DNA of 41,230 bases from Candidatus Eisenbacteria bacterium (GTDB lineage Bacteria; Eisenbacteria; RBG-16-71-46; JASEGR01). The DNA is taken from the NCBI GenBank assembly GCA_030017955.1, contig JASEGR010000019.1, forward strand, positions 1-41,230, given 5' to 3'. Position numbers and translations under genes: made by a program. Of the stretch, positions 40,382 to 41,230 are shown piece by piece; the first letter of the stretch is position 1, and every line of letters starts with the position of its first letter. The notes under the pieces were generated by a model. The model was not told where the DNA came from, did no database searches, and worked only from the letters and a program-made list of their open reading frames with translations.

Positions 40382-40388
40382 TAATTGG

Positions 40389-40410
40389 GACACCCATAAC
40401 CATGGGTGTC
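40389..40410 (+). terminator. Palindrome after the GT-C gene
   Basis: GACACCCAT-AACC-ATGGGTGTC is a perfect 9-bp stem with a 4-base loop, 8 bp after the stop. There is no T-run, so it may be a REP-like palindrome rather than an intrinsic terminator. From here to 40659 no gene is seen. Confidence 0.45.
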
Positions 40411-40659
40411 AAGGGTCCTTGCAGCATGACGTCACATCACTTAACTATGTGAGCAGGCTGGGATAGGATCTCTGCCATTCACAAGGTGTTCTCGCACGGA
40501 ATCCTGCACTTCAAAAACCAGGTGACGTGTTGGAGAATTCTGAACGGCGGAATTCGTTGACGGACGAGCCCTATTTCAGTATGTTTCGTGAGAACCACAT
40601 CTATGACCAGGTTGGGTTTTATCTTTCACCATCAACTCCTAGCCAAGGAGGTCAGGCAC

Positions 40660-40770
40660 ATGAGATCGTCACGGTCCTTAAGTCTGAGAGCGATATCCGG
40701 CTTCGCGCTTCTCCTTTTCTTCGTCATTGTTGCAGCCTCAGCGTACTCCCAGGAGAAAAGCCTAGTGTAG
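40660..40770 (+). pseudogene. 5' end of a secreted-protein gene cut by IS630
   Basis: An ATG at 40660, 7-8 bp after AAGGAGG, starts a perfect signal peptide (SLRAISGFALLLFFVIVAAS, then AYSQEKSLV). The frame stops at 40768-40770, where the IS630-family element begins. Only 36 codons remain, so the mature part of the protein is unknown and may continue on the far side of the element, beyond the window. Confidence 0.7.
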
Positions 40771-40785
40771 TGCGTCATTAATATC

Positions 40786-40814
40786 TTGACATATAGACGT
40801 GCCTGCTGTATGCT
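40786..40814 (+). promoter_or_regulatory. Transposase promoter in the IS end
   Basis: TTGACA (40786-40791), 17-bp spacer, TATGCT (40809-40814). The -10 nearly touches the start of the transposase gene, so the message is leaderless or very short-leadered. Confidence 0.5.
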
Positions 40815-40815
40815 G

Positions 40816-41230
40816 ATGATCGTGAGCAGAACAGCAGCACCTATACTGTTGTCTCCTGAAGAGCGTGCCACCTTGGATGGTTGGGCACGTGGAAGAAGCC
40901 TTCCTCTGCGACTGGTTGAGCGGGCGAAGATTATAGGGATGGCGGCAGAGGGCATGCAGAGTCAGGACATTGCGCACGAGCTGGGGGTTTCCCGGCCTAC
41001 GGTACAGCTGTGGCGGCAGCGCTTTCTTGCTCTTCGGCTGGAGGGTCTTAGGAAAGATGCACCGCGTCCCGGACGAATACCCCGGATTTCTCGAAAGAAA
41101 GTTCAGGCAGTTATTGAGGCCACACTGCACACGAAACCATCCAATGCCACGCACTGGAGTACGCGCACGATGGCGAGAGCCCAGGGGCTCAGCGAGGCCA
41201 CCATACGGCGCATATGGAGGAGCCATAACC
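40816..41230 (+). CDS. IS630-family transposase, N-terminal part
   Basis: The frame is open to the window edge, giving 138 residues of a transposase normally about 340-350 long. An N-terminal LSPEERATLDGWARG leads into a helix-turn-helix (SQDIAHELGVSRPTVQLWRQ) and a second DNA-binding helix set (GLRKDAPRPGR, then WSTRTMARAQGLSEATIRRI), the usual N-terminal half of IS630/Tc1 transposases. The catalytic DDE region lies beyond the edge. Start could be the ATG at 40816 or the GTG at 40822; an ATG at 40810 lies inside the -10 box. Confidence 0.88.
   Translation, partial: MIVSRTAAPILLSPEERATLDGWARGRSLPLRLVERAKIIGMAAEGMQSQDIAHELGVSRPTVQLWRQRFLALRLEGLRKDAPRPGRIPRISRKKVQAVIEATLHTKPSNATHWSTRTMARAQGLSEATIRRIWRSHN

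Larger units (their letters stand above)
40768..41230 (+). mobile_element. IS630-family insertion sequence, left part
   Basis: The element begins near the TA at 40768-40769 (IS630 elements insert at and duplicate TA), with the terminal sequence GTGCGTCATTAATATCTTGA. Its transposase gene follows and runs off the right edge. The other end is outside the window, so the terminal inverted repeat cannot be confirmed. Confidence 0.7.

Overview
The window comes from an uncultured Gram-negative (diderm) bacterium of roughly even base composition. Secreted proteins with C-terminal FlgD/type-IX-like Ig domains, Kelch, HEAT and lamin-tail domain proteins, Pmp-like beta-helix repeats and a TPR/outer-membrane-barrel exporter point to the Fibrobacteres-Chlorobi-Bacteroidetes superphylum or a neighbouring candidate phylum of the Eisenbacteria/Latescibacteria/TA06 kind. 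The taxonomic placement is inference; no rRNA gene is present.

Positions 1-8.6 kb form an accessory island at a tRNA gene. An intact tRNA-Lys(CTT) lies on the minus strand at 8425-8497. Three further copies of only its 3' half (about 735, 3280 and 6735) lie downstream of it in the same orientation and divide the island into cassettes. The cassettes hold a secreted repeat protein; a broken relative of it plus a Pmp-like beta-helix protein; and an AAA/DUF4143 ATPase. No integrase is visible. A BrnT/BrnA toxin-antitoxin pair lies outside the outermost fragment. To the right (8.6-12 kb) come a second BrnT/BrnA-like pair, ssb, tRNA-Pro, tRNA-Arg and tRNA-His, a HEPN/MNT pair and a winged-helix nucleotidyltransferase.

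Positions 12.0-17.9 kb are a compact minus-strand housekeeping operon transcribed smpB - amidase - GerMN protein - murI - rph - rdgB - DEAD-box helicase, tied together by 4-bp or longer overlaps. A perfect 22-bp inverted repeat sits in the smpB leader. A lamin-tail secreted protein with its own terminator follows. It shares a short C-terminal motif (TWGxIKAxY[K/R]) with the otherwise unrelated beta-helix protein.

Positions 19.6-26.4 kb are a translationally coupled plus-strand operon: receiver-GAF-histidine kinase, membrane-anchored HEAT-repeat protein, processive GT2 glycosyltransferase, and a TPR plus outer-membrane beta-barrel protein. This looks like a regulated exopolysaccharide synthesis and export machine. 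Positions 26.5-30.6 kb contain gene decay: two genes reduced to fused N- and C-termini, an AbiEi/AbiEii-type toxin-antitoxin pair whose toxin gene is frameshifted, and a NapH-like iron-sulfur membrane protein.

Positions 30.7-40.4 kb carry two tandem secreted Kelch proteins (the first lacks the C-terminal sorting region), an uncharacterised membrane-anchored protein, a GC-rich block of hairpins, a 48-residue membrane peptide and a GT-C type glycosyltransferase. The right edge enters an IS630-family element that truncates a secreted-protein gene after its signal peptide.
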